The notes under the pieces: model-generated | What the model was told of the DNA's origin: nothing | Databases searched by the model: none | Seen by the model: the letters and a program-made list of their open reading frames with translations, nothing else | Part shown: positions 1 to 6,056 of the stretch, one piece after another | Layout of the letters: the number at the start of each line of letters is the position of its first letter | How positions within the stretch are numbered: the first letter of the stretch is position 1 | Assembly (NCBI GenBank): GCA_023387235.1 | Contig: JAEWIJ010000193.1 | Span: 1 to 13,628, forward strand | From: Pseudomonadota bacterium | GTDB taxonomy: Bacteria; Pseudomonadota; Alphaproteobacteria; Rhizobiales; Hyphomicrobiaceae | Direction: 5' to 3' | DNA: 13,628 nt | Made by a program: the position numbers and the translations under genes

Positions 1-1
1 C

Positions 2-58
2 GCCGCGCTGTCGGCTCTCGCGGCTGCCGAAGGGCGCATTCTCGAAGCGGCGGAGTAG
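2..58 (+). CDS. C-terminal end of an upstream gene, possibly sHdrA (partial)
   Basis: An open frame runs from the window edge to a TAG at 56-58 and encodes the final 18 residues, an alanine-rich tail ending in GRILEAAE. The next start codon lies 10 bp beyond the stop, so the gene probably belongs to the same operon. In described shdr clusters, shdrA (FAD- and Fe-S-containing subunit) lies upstream of shdrC2 and shdrB2. An alanine-rich helix is also typical at the end of HdrA/thioredoxin-reductase-type flavoproteins. The fragment is too short to identify from sequence, so shdrA is inferred from position only. Confidence 0.55.
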   Translation, partial: AALSALAAAEGRILEAAE

Positions 59-68
59 GAGCGTTCGG

Positions 69-461
69 ATGATCGTGACGCGCAACGAAGCCGAGCCCTA
101 TGCGGTCACCTTCAGTGACGGCAAGCACGCGGCGCTTGCCGATGCGATCGTGGCGGACGGCGGGCGCGAAGCCGGCTTCAAGCCGTTCGCGCTGCTCGAA
201 GCGTCGCTCGCGACGTGCGTCGCGATGACCATCCGCATGTATGCCGATCGGCATGGCTGGGCACTGCCGGGGCTCGAAGTGCGCGTGAAGTACGACCAGT
301 CCCGCGCGGACGCACCCGTGCTCCGCTATGACGTGGATTTCGGATCGGCTGATCTCGCGCCGGACATTCGCGAGCGTCTGATGCGTGTCGCGACGGCCTG
401 TCCCGTGCACAAGGCGCTCTCGAAGCCAATGAGTGTCGTACGCAGCGAGCTGGTGGTGTGA
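69..461 (+). CDS. OsmC/Ohr-family thiol protein in the shdr operon
   Basis: The 130-aa protein has the OsmC/Ohr layout. A central helix carries LEASLATC with Glu44 and Cys50, and a second cysteine, Cys111, sits in ACPVHKAL. Family members reduce organic hydroperoxides or handle reactive thiol species using these two cysteines, and some small OsmC-like proteins have no proven peroxidase activity. The ATG at 69 has a GGAG about 7 bp upstream and is 10 bp after the preceding stop. Its TGA overlaps the start of the next gene (TGATG at 459-463), which implies translational coupling. Being embedded among shdr genes, it may act on sulfane sulfur, persulfides or lipoyl thiols rather than organic peroxides; that is inference. 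It is near the small end of the family length, with both expected cysteines intact. Confidence 0.85.
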   Translation: MIVTRNEAEPYAVTFSDGKHAALADAIVADGGREAGFKPFALLEASLATCVAMTIRMYADRHGWALPGLEVRVKYDQSRADAPVLRYDVDFGSADLAPDIRERLMRVATACPVHKALSKPMSVVRSELVV

Positions 462-1318
462 TGGCGGCGCCAGGGCATTTTAGCACGAATGGAGAGGCGC
501 CCGCGCGTCCGGTGCTGCATCTGTCCGGCGCCAAGCTGCGGCTGGCGTTGGAGGCGCTGATCCGTGCTGCCGAGCCCATCGGAGGTATCGAGCGCTTCGC
601 GGCGGCCGTGAAGCTCAAGTCGGATGTGCTCCAGGACCGGCTCGCCGGTGGCAAGGCGATGACCATCGAGCGCGAGGACTTCGAGGACATCGCGATCCTC
701 ATGGCGACCGTGCGCCGGCGCGTTGCCGGCCTGATCGATACCGCCAGTTGGCCGCGCGTGCGCGAGGCGATGGCGGCCCTGCTGCACGATGCGCATATGC
801 CGGGGACGGGTGATACGCGCGTCGCCGCCTTCGTGAAGTCCTTTCCCGAGGACAAGGCGCACCGCTTCGTGCGCGACCTGGCCTCCGAGCTGCTGCACGG
901 TGTCTATCCCGAGCACTATCCGCTCATGCATCGCTGGGTGTGGGATACGCGCGCGAATACCGGCGTGCTGCGCGAAATCTGGCATGATCCGGCATCGGGC
1001 GACGATGTCGATCACATCGTGATCGACATTCCGGACGGTCACGAGACATTCCTCGTGCTGCGTGAGGAGTTGTCGCAGTTCCTCTCGGACAACGGCATTT
1101 TCCGCGACATGCTCTGGTACGTGGATCTCCTGCAGGCGCAGATTTATGGCGACTACATCAATGCCCAGGGCGGCGCCTACCTGAAGACGGACTTCTCGGC
1201 GGAATCCGATCCGCTCGAGCATACGCGCCGCATTCTCGGCCTCGACCGCATCGCGAGGCGGCGCGGTCGTGATGCGATCGATGGCGTCGCGCTCGATGCC
1301 ATCAAGCAGTTGAATTGA
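461..1318 (+). CDS. Conserved hypothetical protein between shdrA position and shdrC2
   Basis: A 285-aa soluble protein starting at the ATG of the TGATG overlap with the OsmC-like gene; a GTG directly before it would add one residue. There is no signal peptide, no membrane segment and no cysteine, so it is unlikely to hold Fe-S clusters itself. The N-terminal third (about residues 20-100) is helical and Ala/Leu-rich. The middle carries an aromatic and histidine-rich patch (HGVYPEHYPLMHRWVWD, about residues 147-163), and the C-terminal part is mixed with basic RRRGRD near the end. Described shdr clusters carry an uncharacterised 'hyp' gene between shdrA and shdrC2, and this gene occupies that position. 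I do not recognise a catalytic motif. A structural or assembly role in the sHdr complex is possible. Confidence 0.85.
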   Translation: MAAPGHFSTNGEAPARPVLHLSGAKLRLALEALIRAAEPIGGIERFAAAVKLKSDVLQDRLAGGKAMTIEREDFEDIAILMATVRRRVAGLIDTASWPRVREAMAALLHDAHMPGTGDTRVAAFVKSFPEDKAHRFVRDLASELLHGVYPEHYPLMHRWVWDTRANTGVLREIWHDPASGDDVDHIVIDIPDGHETFLVLREELSQFLSDNGIFRDMLWYVDLLQAQIYGDYINAQGGAYLKTDFSAESDPLEHTRRILGLDRIARRRGRDAIDGVALDAIKQLN

Positions 1319-1328
1319 GGCCGGATCG

Positions 1329-2105
1329 ATGCCTATTCACGAGAAATCTCTGATCCGGCCCGAGGATCTCAAGACGCACGAAAACCTCGTGATCGAGGGC
1401 ATCGACGTTTCGGGCCATTGGTCGACCTTCATCGAATCGCGCGTGATCGCCGACTACAACGAGAACCTCGAGGACGAGATTGCCGCCATGCCGGGCGGCG
1501 ACAAGATCCACCGCTGCTGGCAGTGCGGCTCGTGCACGAACGCATGCACGATCAACGCTATCGAGCCGCGCTTCAACCCGCGCTACTGGATCTATCTGAT
1601 CCGGACCGGCATGGAGAGCGAACTTCTCCGCGACAAGGACATCATCTGGCAGTGTGTGTCGTGTCACAAATGCACGCACATCTGCCCGCGCGATGTCGAG
1701 CCCGAGGGCGTGATGAAGGCGACGGCGCATTGGCTGACGATGAAGGGCTATACGCCGCCCTCGCCATCGCACATCTTCGATGAGGAATTCACGCACCAGA
1801 TCGTGCAGCGCGGGCGCATCGAGGACACCGAGGTCCTGCAGAATTTCCTGCGCAAGACAAAGCAGCCGCTCATGCAGGACTGGCTGACGGCCATCGCATT
1901 CGCGATCGGCAAGCGGCTTCCCGTGAAGTGGGGGATCAAGATGGCGTGGGCGCAGGTGTTCAAGCCGAAGGCGCGCGGCTGGGACAAGGCGCGCGTCGCG
2001 CTCGAGGATTACATCCACGAGGTCGAGAGCGAGCGTAAAGCCATTGTTGATGGCAGGAGCAAGCCACGGCAGTCACACGCGTCTATGCGCGAAGCGGCGG
2101 AGTGA
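1329..2105 (+). CDS. shdrC2: sHdrC2, iron-sulfur subunit of sulfur-oxidising heterodisulfide reductase-like complex
   Basis: A 258-aa HdrC-type electron-transfer subunit. Two classical [4Fe-4S] motifs are present: Cys63, 66, 69, 73 (CWQCGSCTNAC) and Cys109, 112, 115, 119 followed by Pro120 (CVSCHKCTHICP). The first motif has Thr instead of the usual Pro after its fourth cysteine. HdrC proteins relay electrons between the flavin/Fe-S HdrA and the catalytic HdrB. In the sHdr pathway the complex sits in the cytoplasm and oxidises carrier-bound sulfur to sulfite together with LbpA. The start at 1329 has a purine-rich TTGAGG upstream and lies 10 bp after the previous stop. The gene is followed 4 bp later by shdrB2. 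The C-terminal 35 residues are charged and lie outside the Fe-S core. Confidence 0.93.
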   Translation: MPIHEKSLIRPEDLKTHENLVIEGIDVSGHWSTFIESRVIADYNENLEDEIAAMPGGDKIHRCWQCGSCTNACTINAIEPRFNPRYWIYLIRTGMESELLRDKDIIWQCVSCHKCTHICPRDVEPEGVMKATAHWLTMKGYTPPSPSHIFDEEFTHQIVQRGRIEDTEVLQNFLRKTKQPLMQDWLTAIAFAIGKRLPVKWGIKMAWAQVFKPKARGWDKARVALEDYIHEVESERKAIVDGRSKPRQSHASMREAAE

Positions 2106-2109
2106 TGAC

Positions 2110-3054
2110 ATGGTCGACGTGACCGACAAGGCCAACAAATACCGCAGCGTCGGCTACTATCCGGGCTGCGCGCTGGAAGGCACGGGCAACGGTTATGACG
2201 TCTCGACGCGCGCGATCGCGAAGAAGCTCGGGCTTGGCCTCAAGGATGTGACCAACTGGAACTGCTGCGGCGCCATGGAGGTGAAGAACGTCGATCCCAA
2301 GATCCAGACGTATCTCTCCGCGCGCGTGCTCTCGCAGGCCGTGAACGAGGATCGCATGGATGTCGTGATGGCGCCGTGCAACGGCTGCTACCACAACCTG
2401 AAGAAGGTCGAGCACGATCTCGCGCACGATCCTAAATCCGCCGAGGTCGTCGAGAAGCTGAGCGCGAAGGCTGGCCACAAGGCTTACAAGCCGGGCGAAG
2501 CGGAGACGATTCACGCACTCGACTGGCTCAAGGAAACCATCGGCGAGGACGGACTGCGCGAGCGCACGAAAGGCAAGCTCGCGGGGCTGAAGATCGCGAA
2601 CTACTACGGCTGCATGTACGTGCGCCCGCGTCACATCTTTCCCGAGAAGGACAAGGGGCCGGGATCGGAGTCGACGAGCCAGCCGCACTTCATGGATGAT
2701 CTGCTCGCGGCAGCCGGCGCGGAGAACGTGAGCTTTCCGCTGAAGACGGCGTGCTGCGGCGGCGCGCACACGCTTTCCGACAGCGATACCTCGACGCGGC
2801 TCGTGCTCAACATCCTGCAGGCGGCGGAGGCCTCGGGTGCCGAGGTCATCGCGACCGAATGCCCAACGTGCCATACGGGCCTCGAGATGCATCAGGTGCG
2901 CGCCGAGAAGCGCTTCGGCAAGAAGACGAACGTGAAGGTGCTCTACTTCACGCAGCTTCTCGGCCTCGCGCTCGGCATCGGTCCGCGCGCGCTCGGCATC
3001 CATACGAACATCTCGGACTCGATGGATCTCATCATCGAGAAACGCCTGACATGA
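2110..3054 (+). CDS. shdrB2: sHdrB2, CCG-domain catalytic-type subunit
   Basis: A 314-aa HdrB-type protein with two complete CCG domains. The first is Cys20-X31-Cys52-Cys53-X36-Cys90-X2-Cys93, exactly the spacing described for noncubane [4Fe-4S] clusters of HdrB. The second is Cys168, Cys215-Cys216, Cys251-X2-Cys254 (ECPTCHTG). In methanogen HdrB these clusters split a heterodisulfide. In sHdr systems the homologue is proposed to act in the reverse, oxidative direction on sulfur bound to a carrier or to LbpA. The ATG at 2110 is chosen because GGAG lies 8 bp upstream and the mature N-terminus leads straight into VGYYPGC. An upstream in-frame start would overlap shdrC2 by 60 bp. The stop overlaps the next start (ATGA at 3051-3054). 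Confidence 0.93.
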   Translation: MVDVTDKANKYRSVGYYPGCALEGTGNGYDVSTRAIAKKLGLGLKDVTNWNCCGAMEVKNVDPKIQTYLSARVLSQAVNEDRMDVVMAPCNGCYHNLKKVEHDLAHDPKSAEVVEKLSAKAGHKAYKPGEAETIHALDWLKETIGEDGLRERTKGKLAGLKIANYYGCMYVRPRHIFPEKDKGPGSESTSQPHFMDDLLAAAGAENVSFPLKTACCGGAHTLSDSDTSTRLVLNILQAAEASGAEVIATECPTCHTGLEMHQVRAEKRFGKKTNVKVLYFTQLLGLALGIGPRALGIHTNISDSMDLIIEKRLT

Positions 3055-3698
3055 TCGATGGCGGAACATCCGCGCGCGACACGGTGACGGGACCGAAGTG
3101 GGACCGCCAGTATGCCGACGAGGCTTACATCTTCGGCACGGCACCGAACGTGTTTCTCGCCGCCGAGGCGCATCGCTTCCCGCCGCGCGGCCGCATTCTC
3201 GTGCCGGGTGATGGCGAGGGCCGCAATGGCGTGTGGCTGGCCGGACAGGGTTTTCAGGTTACGAGCGTCGAGGCCTCGTCCGTCGGCGTCGGCAAGGCAC
3301 GGGCGCTCGCTGCGGCGCGTGGTGTGCAGCCCGATATTCAGAATGCCAATCTCGATACCTGGGGCTGGCCATTAGGGGCGTACGACGGTGTTGCCGCTAT
3401 TTTCGTGCACTTCGAGCCGCACGTGCGCCAGAGCGTGCACCGGCGGATGTTGGCGGCCCTGAAGCCCGGCGGCGTTCTATTGCTCGAGGCCTTTACGCCG
3501 AAGCATGTCGAAAATCGCAAGGCAGGAAGTCGCGGCGGCCCGCCACCGGAGATGCTGTACACGGCGGACGTGCTGCGCGATGATCTGGAGAGTGCGGACA
3601 TCGAGCTGCTTCGCGAGGAGGAAGTGTTGCTCGATGAGGGTTCCCGGCATCAGGGCCGGGCCCAGGTGGTGCGGCTTGTAGCGCGGAGGGCGGCATGA
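3051..3698 (+). CDS. Class I SAM-dependent methyltransferase coupled to shdrB2
   Basis: A 215-aa protein with the Rossmann-type SAM-binding fold. WDRQYADEAYIFGTAPN near residue 20 is the entry motif seen in TehB/slr1183-like methyltransferases. Motif I is ILVPGDGEGRNGVWLA, then the acidic VTSVEAS (motif II). The motif V region is LKPGGVLLLEAF. Substrates in this group include thiols, tellurite/selenite and small metabolites; none can be read from sequence. The ATG at 3051 overlaps the shdrB2 stop in an ATGA. A longer frame begins at 2751 inside shdrB2 but has no family similarity before 3051. The gene's own stop overlaps the next start at 3695-3698. Coupling on both sides ties its expression to the sulfur genes, so methylation of a thiol or persulfide is an attractive but unproven idea. 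Confidence 0.87.
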   Translation: MIDGGTSARDTVTGPKWDRQYADEAYIFGTAPNVFLAAEAHRFPPRGRILVPGDGEGRNGVWLAGQGFQVTSVEASSVGVGKARALAAARGVQPDIQNANLDTWGWPLGAYDGVAAIFVHFEPHVRQSVHRRMLAALKPGGVLLLEAFTPKHVENRKAGSRGGPPPEMLYTADVLRDDLESADIELLREEEVLLDEGSRHQGRAQVVRLVARRAA

Positions 3699-4135
3699 GC
3701 GGTCAGGCGGCGTACCCGGCTTTCGCCGGCATGGAGGATCGCATCGATACGATTGCCGTGGATGGCAGCGGCGAGCCCGTGCGCGCGGCGACGGAGCTGC
3801 TGGCGATTGGCGAGAGCGTGCTCGAGGCCTGGGTGCGCGCGCGCGGCGATGCGCCGACGGATGCGCGCAAGGAAGGTTTCCGCCTGCTCGCCCTGCATCG
3901 TCAAGGCGCGCGCGGCGATCCGTCCTTCAACGCCTGCCGCGAGACGTGCCGCGAGCTCGTGTATCACTACAACCTGATTGCGCTGGAGCCGGATCACCCC
4001 GATACGGGCCATCGCCTGACTCTTGCGGCCATGATCGCGCGGCATCTGCTGCTGTTCGTCGGCGGCAAGCTCGAGGTCGCGGGGCTCGGCGCGTTCTGCT
4101 GCTCCTCGCGGCCGCTGCGCGCGGTCGGCCATTGA
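3695..4135 (+). CDS. Uncharacterised 146-aa cysteine-containing protein before lbpA
   Basis: I do not recognise this 146-aa protein. Residues 29-70 are predicted helical. A central segment has Cys81-X3-Cys85 followed by several histidines (His91, His101, His106, His117). The C-terminus has a hydrophobic stretch (MIARHLLLFVGG, about 113-124) and a Cys135-Cys136 pair close to the end. There is no signal peptide and only one weak hydrophobic segment, so it is probably cytoplasmic. Four cysteines in two pairs plus histidines would suit metal binding, thiol redox chemistry or sulfur transfer. It starts in an ATGA overlap with the methyltransferase and ends 80 bp before lbpA. This position between shdrB2 and lbpA suggests a job in sHdr function, but nothing in the sequence proves it. 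Confidence 0.8.
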   Translation: MSGQAAYPAFAGMEDRIDTIAVDGSGEPVRAATELLAIGESVLEAWVRARGDAPTDARKEGFRLLALHRQGARGDPSFNACRETCRELVYHYNLIALEPDHPDTGHRLTLAAMIARHLLLFVGGKLEVAGLGAFCCSSRPLRAVGH

Positions 4136-4149
4136 GGCTTGCGAGATCG

Positions 4150-4175
4150 CCAGAACCTGAGACCAGAACCCGAGA
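4150..4175 (+). repeat. Two tandem 13-bp repeats in the spacer before lbpA
   Basis: CCAGAACCTGAGA (4150-4162) is followed directly by CCAGAACCCGAGA (4163-4175), with one mismatch. The pair sits in the only real spacer (80 bp) inside the otherwise overlapping shdr operon, about 40 bp before the lbpA start. It could be a binding site for a regulator, an mRNA processing or stability element, or a chance duplication. No clear -35/-10 pair was identified around it. Confidence 0.6.
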
Positions 4176-4215
4176 ATAGAGAGCCACGACGCTCAGCATC
4201 TACCGGAGACCTGAT

Positions 4216-4656
4216 ATGCCCGTCGTGAACGGCTGCAACCTTCCCGACCACCTCCTCTACGACGTGGACAATCACATCTGGTTCCAGGAGCAGGACGACG
4301 GCACCGTCAAGGTTGGCATGACCACGGTCGCGACGGCCATGGCGGGACAGCTCGTCGCTTTCACGCCGAAGAAAGTCGGGCGCAAGGTCGATGCCGGCAA
4401 GAGTTGCGCGACGGTCGAGAGCGGCAAGTGGGTCGGTCCGGCCAAATCCGCGGCGGCAGGCGAGGTGGTCGGCATCAACGACGCGCTCGTCGCCGATCCG
4501 ACGCTGGCCAATTCCGACCCGTACGACAAGGGCTGGTTCATCCTCCTGAAGCCCGACGACTGGGCGGCCGTGAAGCCGGGCCTGACGCCCGGCAGCGCCG
4601 TAGTCCAACCCTATGAAGCCAAGATGACGGCTGACGGTTTCTCCGGCTGCACGTGA
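4216..4656 (+). CDS. lbpA: LbpA, lipoate-binding protein of the sHdr pathway
   Basis: A 146-aa GcvH-like single-domain lipoyl carrier. The predicted lipoylated residue is Lys71 in VESGKWVGP. The ESGKW context differs from the ES-V/A-K-A context of glycine-cleavage H proteins and matches LbpA proteins of shdr clusters. The C-terminal part keeps the GcvH NSDPY-KGWFILLKP segment (residues 99-113). Three cysteines (Cys7, Cys64, Cys145) are present, which classical GcvH usually lacks. LbpA carries sulfur intermediates on its dihydrolipoyl arm for the sHdr complex in the cytoplasm. The ATG at 4216 has CCGGAGA 8-10 bp upstream. No glycine cleavage genes (gcvT, gcvP) are nearby, supporting LbpA over GcvH. 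The dedicated lipoate-attachment enzymes are not in this window. Confidence 0.94.
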   Translation: MPVVNGCNLPDHLLYDVDNHIWFQEQDDGTVKVGMTTVATAMAGQLVAFTPKKVGRKVDAGKSCATVESGKWVGPAKSAAAGEVVGINDALVADPTLANSDPYDKGWFILLKPDDWAAVKPGLTPGSAVVQPYEAKMTADGFSGCT

Positions 4657-4705
4657 CACCCTGGCCGGTCGCCACGCGCGCGGTGTGACTGTAGAGTGCC
4701 GCGCC

Positions 4706-5515
4706 ATGCGCGATGCACGTGAACACACAACCCAAGGGATCGGCAGGATCGCCGCGGTCGAAGCCGAGAGCTTCGCCGTCGTGCCCGGGCGCGCGGATGC
4801 CGGGCTGATCCTGCTTTGTGATCATGCGGGCAATGCCCTGCCGCCGGAATACGGCACGCTCGGCCTGCCGGAGGCGCAGCTTCGCCGCCACATTGCCTAC
4901 GACATCGGCGCCGCGGCCGTGACACGCGCGATCGCTGCTTCGCTCGACGCGCCGGGCGTGCTGACGCGCTTCTCGCGCCTGCTTATCGATCCCAATCGCG
5001 GCGCCGACGATCCGACGCTGATCATGCGGCTGTCGGATGGCGCCGTCATCCCTGGCAATCGCCATCTCGATGCCGCCGAGCGGGAGCGACGTGCGGCGCG
5101 GTACTATCGCCCCTATCATGAGGCCATCGAGCGTGTGATCGGGCAGTGCGACGATGTGGGCGGGCCGCCATCGATCGTCTCGATCCATAGCTTCACCGAG
5201 AGCTGGAAGGGTGTGCCGCGCCCCTGGCACGTCGGCATTCTCTGGGATCGCGATGCTCGCCTGTCGCAGCCCATGCTCGACTATTTCCACGCCGATGGCG
5301 GCCTTATCGTCGGCGACAACGAGCCCTACAAGGGCAGCCTCGAAGGCGACTGCCTCTGGCAGCACGCCACATCGCGCGGGCTCCCCAACGCCTTGATCGA
5401 GATCCGCCAGGACCTGATCCGCGAGCCGCAGGGCCAGCAGCAGTGGGCGGAGCGGATCATTGCGCTCATTCATGCGTTGAAGGATCGACCGGATCTCAAT
5501 CTCGGCCGCTTGTGA
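4706..5515 (+). CDS. N-formylglutamate amidohydrolase-family protein
   Basis: A 269-aa member of the N-formylglutamate amidohydrolase (FGase, COG3931-type) superfamily. Visible motifs are CDHAGN (38-43), H-x2-YD-x-G (62-68), FSRLLIDPNRG (89-99), YHEAIE (137-142) and SIHSFT (159-164). The His, Asp and Glu residues would bind Zn2+ and hydrolyse an amide, classically N-formyl-glutamate to glutamate plus formate in histidine degradation. No hut genes are nearby, so the true substrate is uncertain; stand-alone members often lie outside hut operons. The ATG at 4706 is preferred, while a GTG at 4685 would add seven residues; neither has a strong Shine-Dalgarno sequence. It starts 49 bp after lbpA, so read-through from the shdr operon is possible. 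Confidence 0.88.
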   Translation: MRDAREHTTQGIGRIAAVEAESFAVVPGRADAGLILLCDHAGNALPPEYGTLGLPEAQLRRHIAYDIGAAAVTRAIAASLDAPGVLTRFSRLLIDPNRGADDPTLIMRLSDGAVIPGNRHLDAAERERRAARYYRPYHEAIERVIGQCDDVGGPPSIVSIHSFTESWKGVPRPWHVGILWDRDARLSQPMLDYFHADGGLIVGDNEPYKGSLEGDCLWQHATSRGLPNALIEIRQDLIREPQGQQQWAERIIALIHALKDRPDLNLGRL

Positions 5516-5556
5516 GGCGGCAGTCAAAGATCACAGCGAGAATGGAGAACAGAGCC

Positions 5557-5865
5557 ATGGCGAAGTTCGACAAAGCAACGACCACCGAATTGGAGGCGGC
5601 CGCATTTCGCCGGCTCGTCGAGCATTTGCGCACACGCAGCGACGTACAGAACATCGACCTGATGAACCTCGCGGGCTTCTGCCGCAATTGCCTTTCGAAC
5701 TGGTATCAGGAGGCGGCTGACGCGTCCGGCCACGCGCTCAGCAAGGACGAGGCGCGCGAGATCGTCTACGGAATGCCCTACAAGGAGTGGCAGGCCAAGC
5801 ATCAGAAAGAGGCGAGCCCCGAGCAGAAGGCCGCCTTCGAAAAGTCGAAGCCACATAGTCATTGA
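5557..5865 (+). CDS. DUF1244 family protein
   Basis: A 102-aa small soluble protein of the DUF1244 family found widely in Alpha- and Gammaproteobacteria. The diagnostic core is NLAGFCRNCLSNWY (residues 37-50), with Cys42-X2-Cys45, followed by DEAREIVYGMPYKEW. The function of the family is unknown; structures of members show small helical proteins, and the conserved cysteines may bind metal or be redox active. The ATG at 5557 is chosen because GGAG lies about 9 bp upstream; an in-frame ATG at 5542 would add five residues. It follows the amidohydrolase by 41 bp on the same strand and may share its transcript. The C-terminus is lysine-, glutamate- and histidine-rich. Confidence 0.9.
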   Translation: MAKFDKATTTELEAAAFRRLVEHLRTRSDVQNIDLMNLAGFCRNCLSNWYQEAADASGHALSKDEAREIVYGMPYKEWQAKHQKEASPEQKAAFEKSKPHSH

Positions 5866-5923
5866 GGATTGAGATTGCGCGGGGTGGAGGGAGATGTGGG
5901 CGCAGCACCGCTGGCGCTACATG

Positions 5924-6045
5924 TCCCCTCTCCCCGCTCTTGCGGGGAGAGGGTTAGGGTGAGGGGCGGCGGCAAACGCCGACGTCAGCACAAGCTGCCG
6001 CCCCTCACCCCGACCCTCTCCCCATTGAAGGAATGGGGAGAGGGA
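5924..6045. repeat. Nested-hairpin intergenic repeat (Hyphomicrobiales REP-like)
   Basis: The element contains two perfect hairpins. One has a 12-bp stem at 5926-5937/5942-5953 with a TCTT loop. The other has a 13-bp stem at 6014-6026/6032-6044 with a 5-nt loop. An outer 12-bp inverted pair (5959-5970 with 5997-6008) joins them, so the unit can fold as a long cruciform-like structure. The sequence pattern of CCCTCTCCCC arms with GTGAGGGG is a common dispersed intergenic repeat in Rhizobiales genomes. It may stop transcription after the DUF1244 gene, but lacks a T-run, so a typical intrinsic terminator is doubtful. Its right end supplies the leader of the Nudix gene. Confidence 0.85.
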
Positions 6046-6056
6046 GAATTGCGATC

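Noticed and set aside
2044..2109. Upstream in-frame start for shdrB2, adding 22 residues
   Set aside because: It would overlap shdrC2 by about 60 bp, and the ATG at 2110 has a better placed GGAG and leads directly to the conserved first CCG domain.
2751..3050. N-terminal extension of the methyltransferase frame inside shdrB2
   Set aside because: The translation is arginine-rich and unlike the family, while the ATGA-overlapping start at 3051 gives a normal-length enzyme.
2083..3144. Long antisense frame opposite shdrB2
   Set aside because: It mirrors strongly supported shdrB2 coding sequence; long antisense frames are expected in GC-rich DNA, and its translation shows no domain pattern.
4216..4656. 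Glycine cleavage H protein (gcvH)
   Set aside because: The lipoyl site is ESGKW, no gcvT or gcvP is close, and the gene follows shdrC2B2; LbpA fits better.
5926..6044. CRISPR-like or terminator interpretation of the hairpin repeat
   Set aside because: There are only two unequal palindromes without regular spacers, and no T-run follows either stem.
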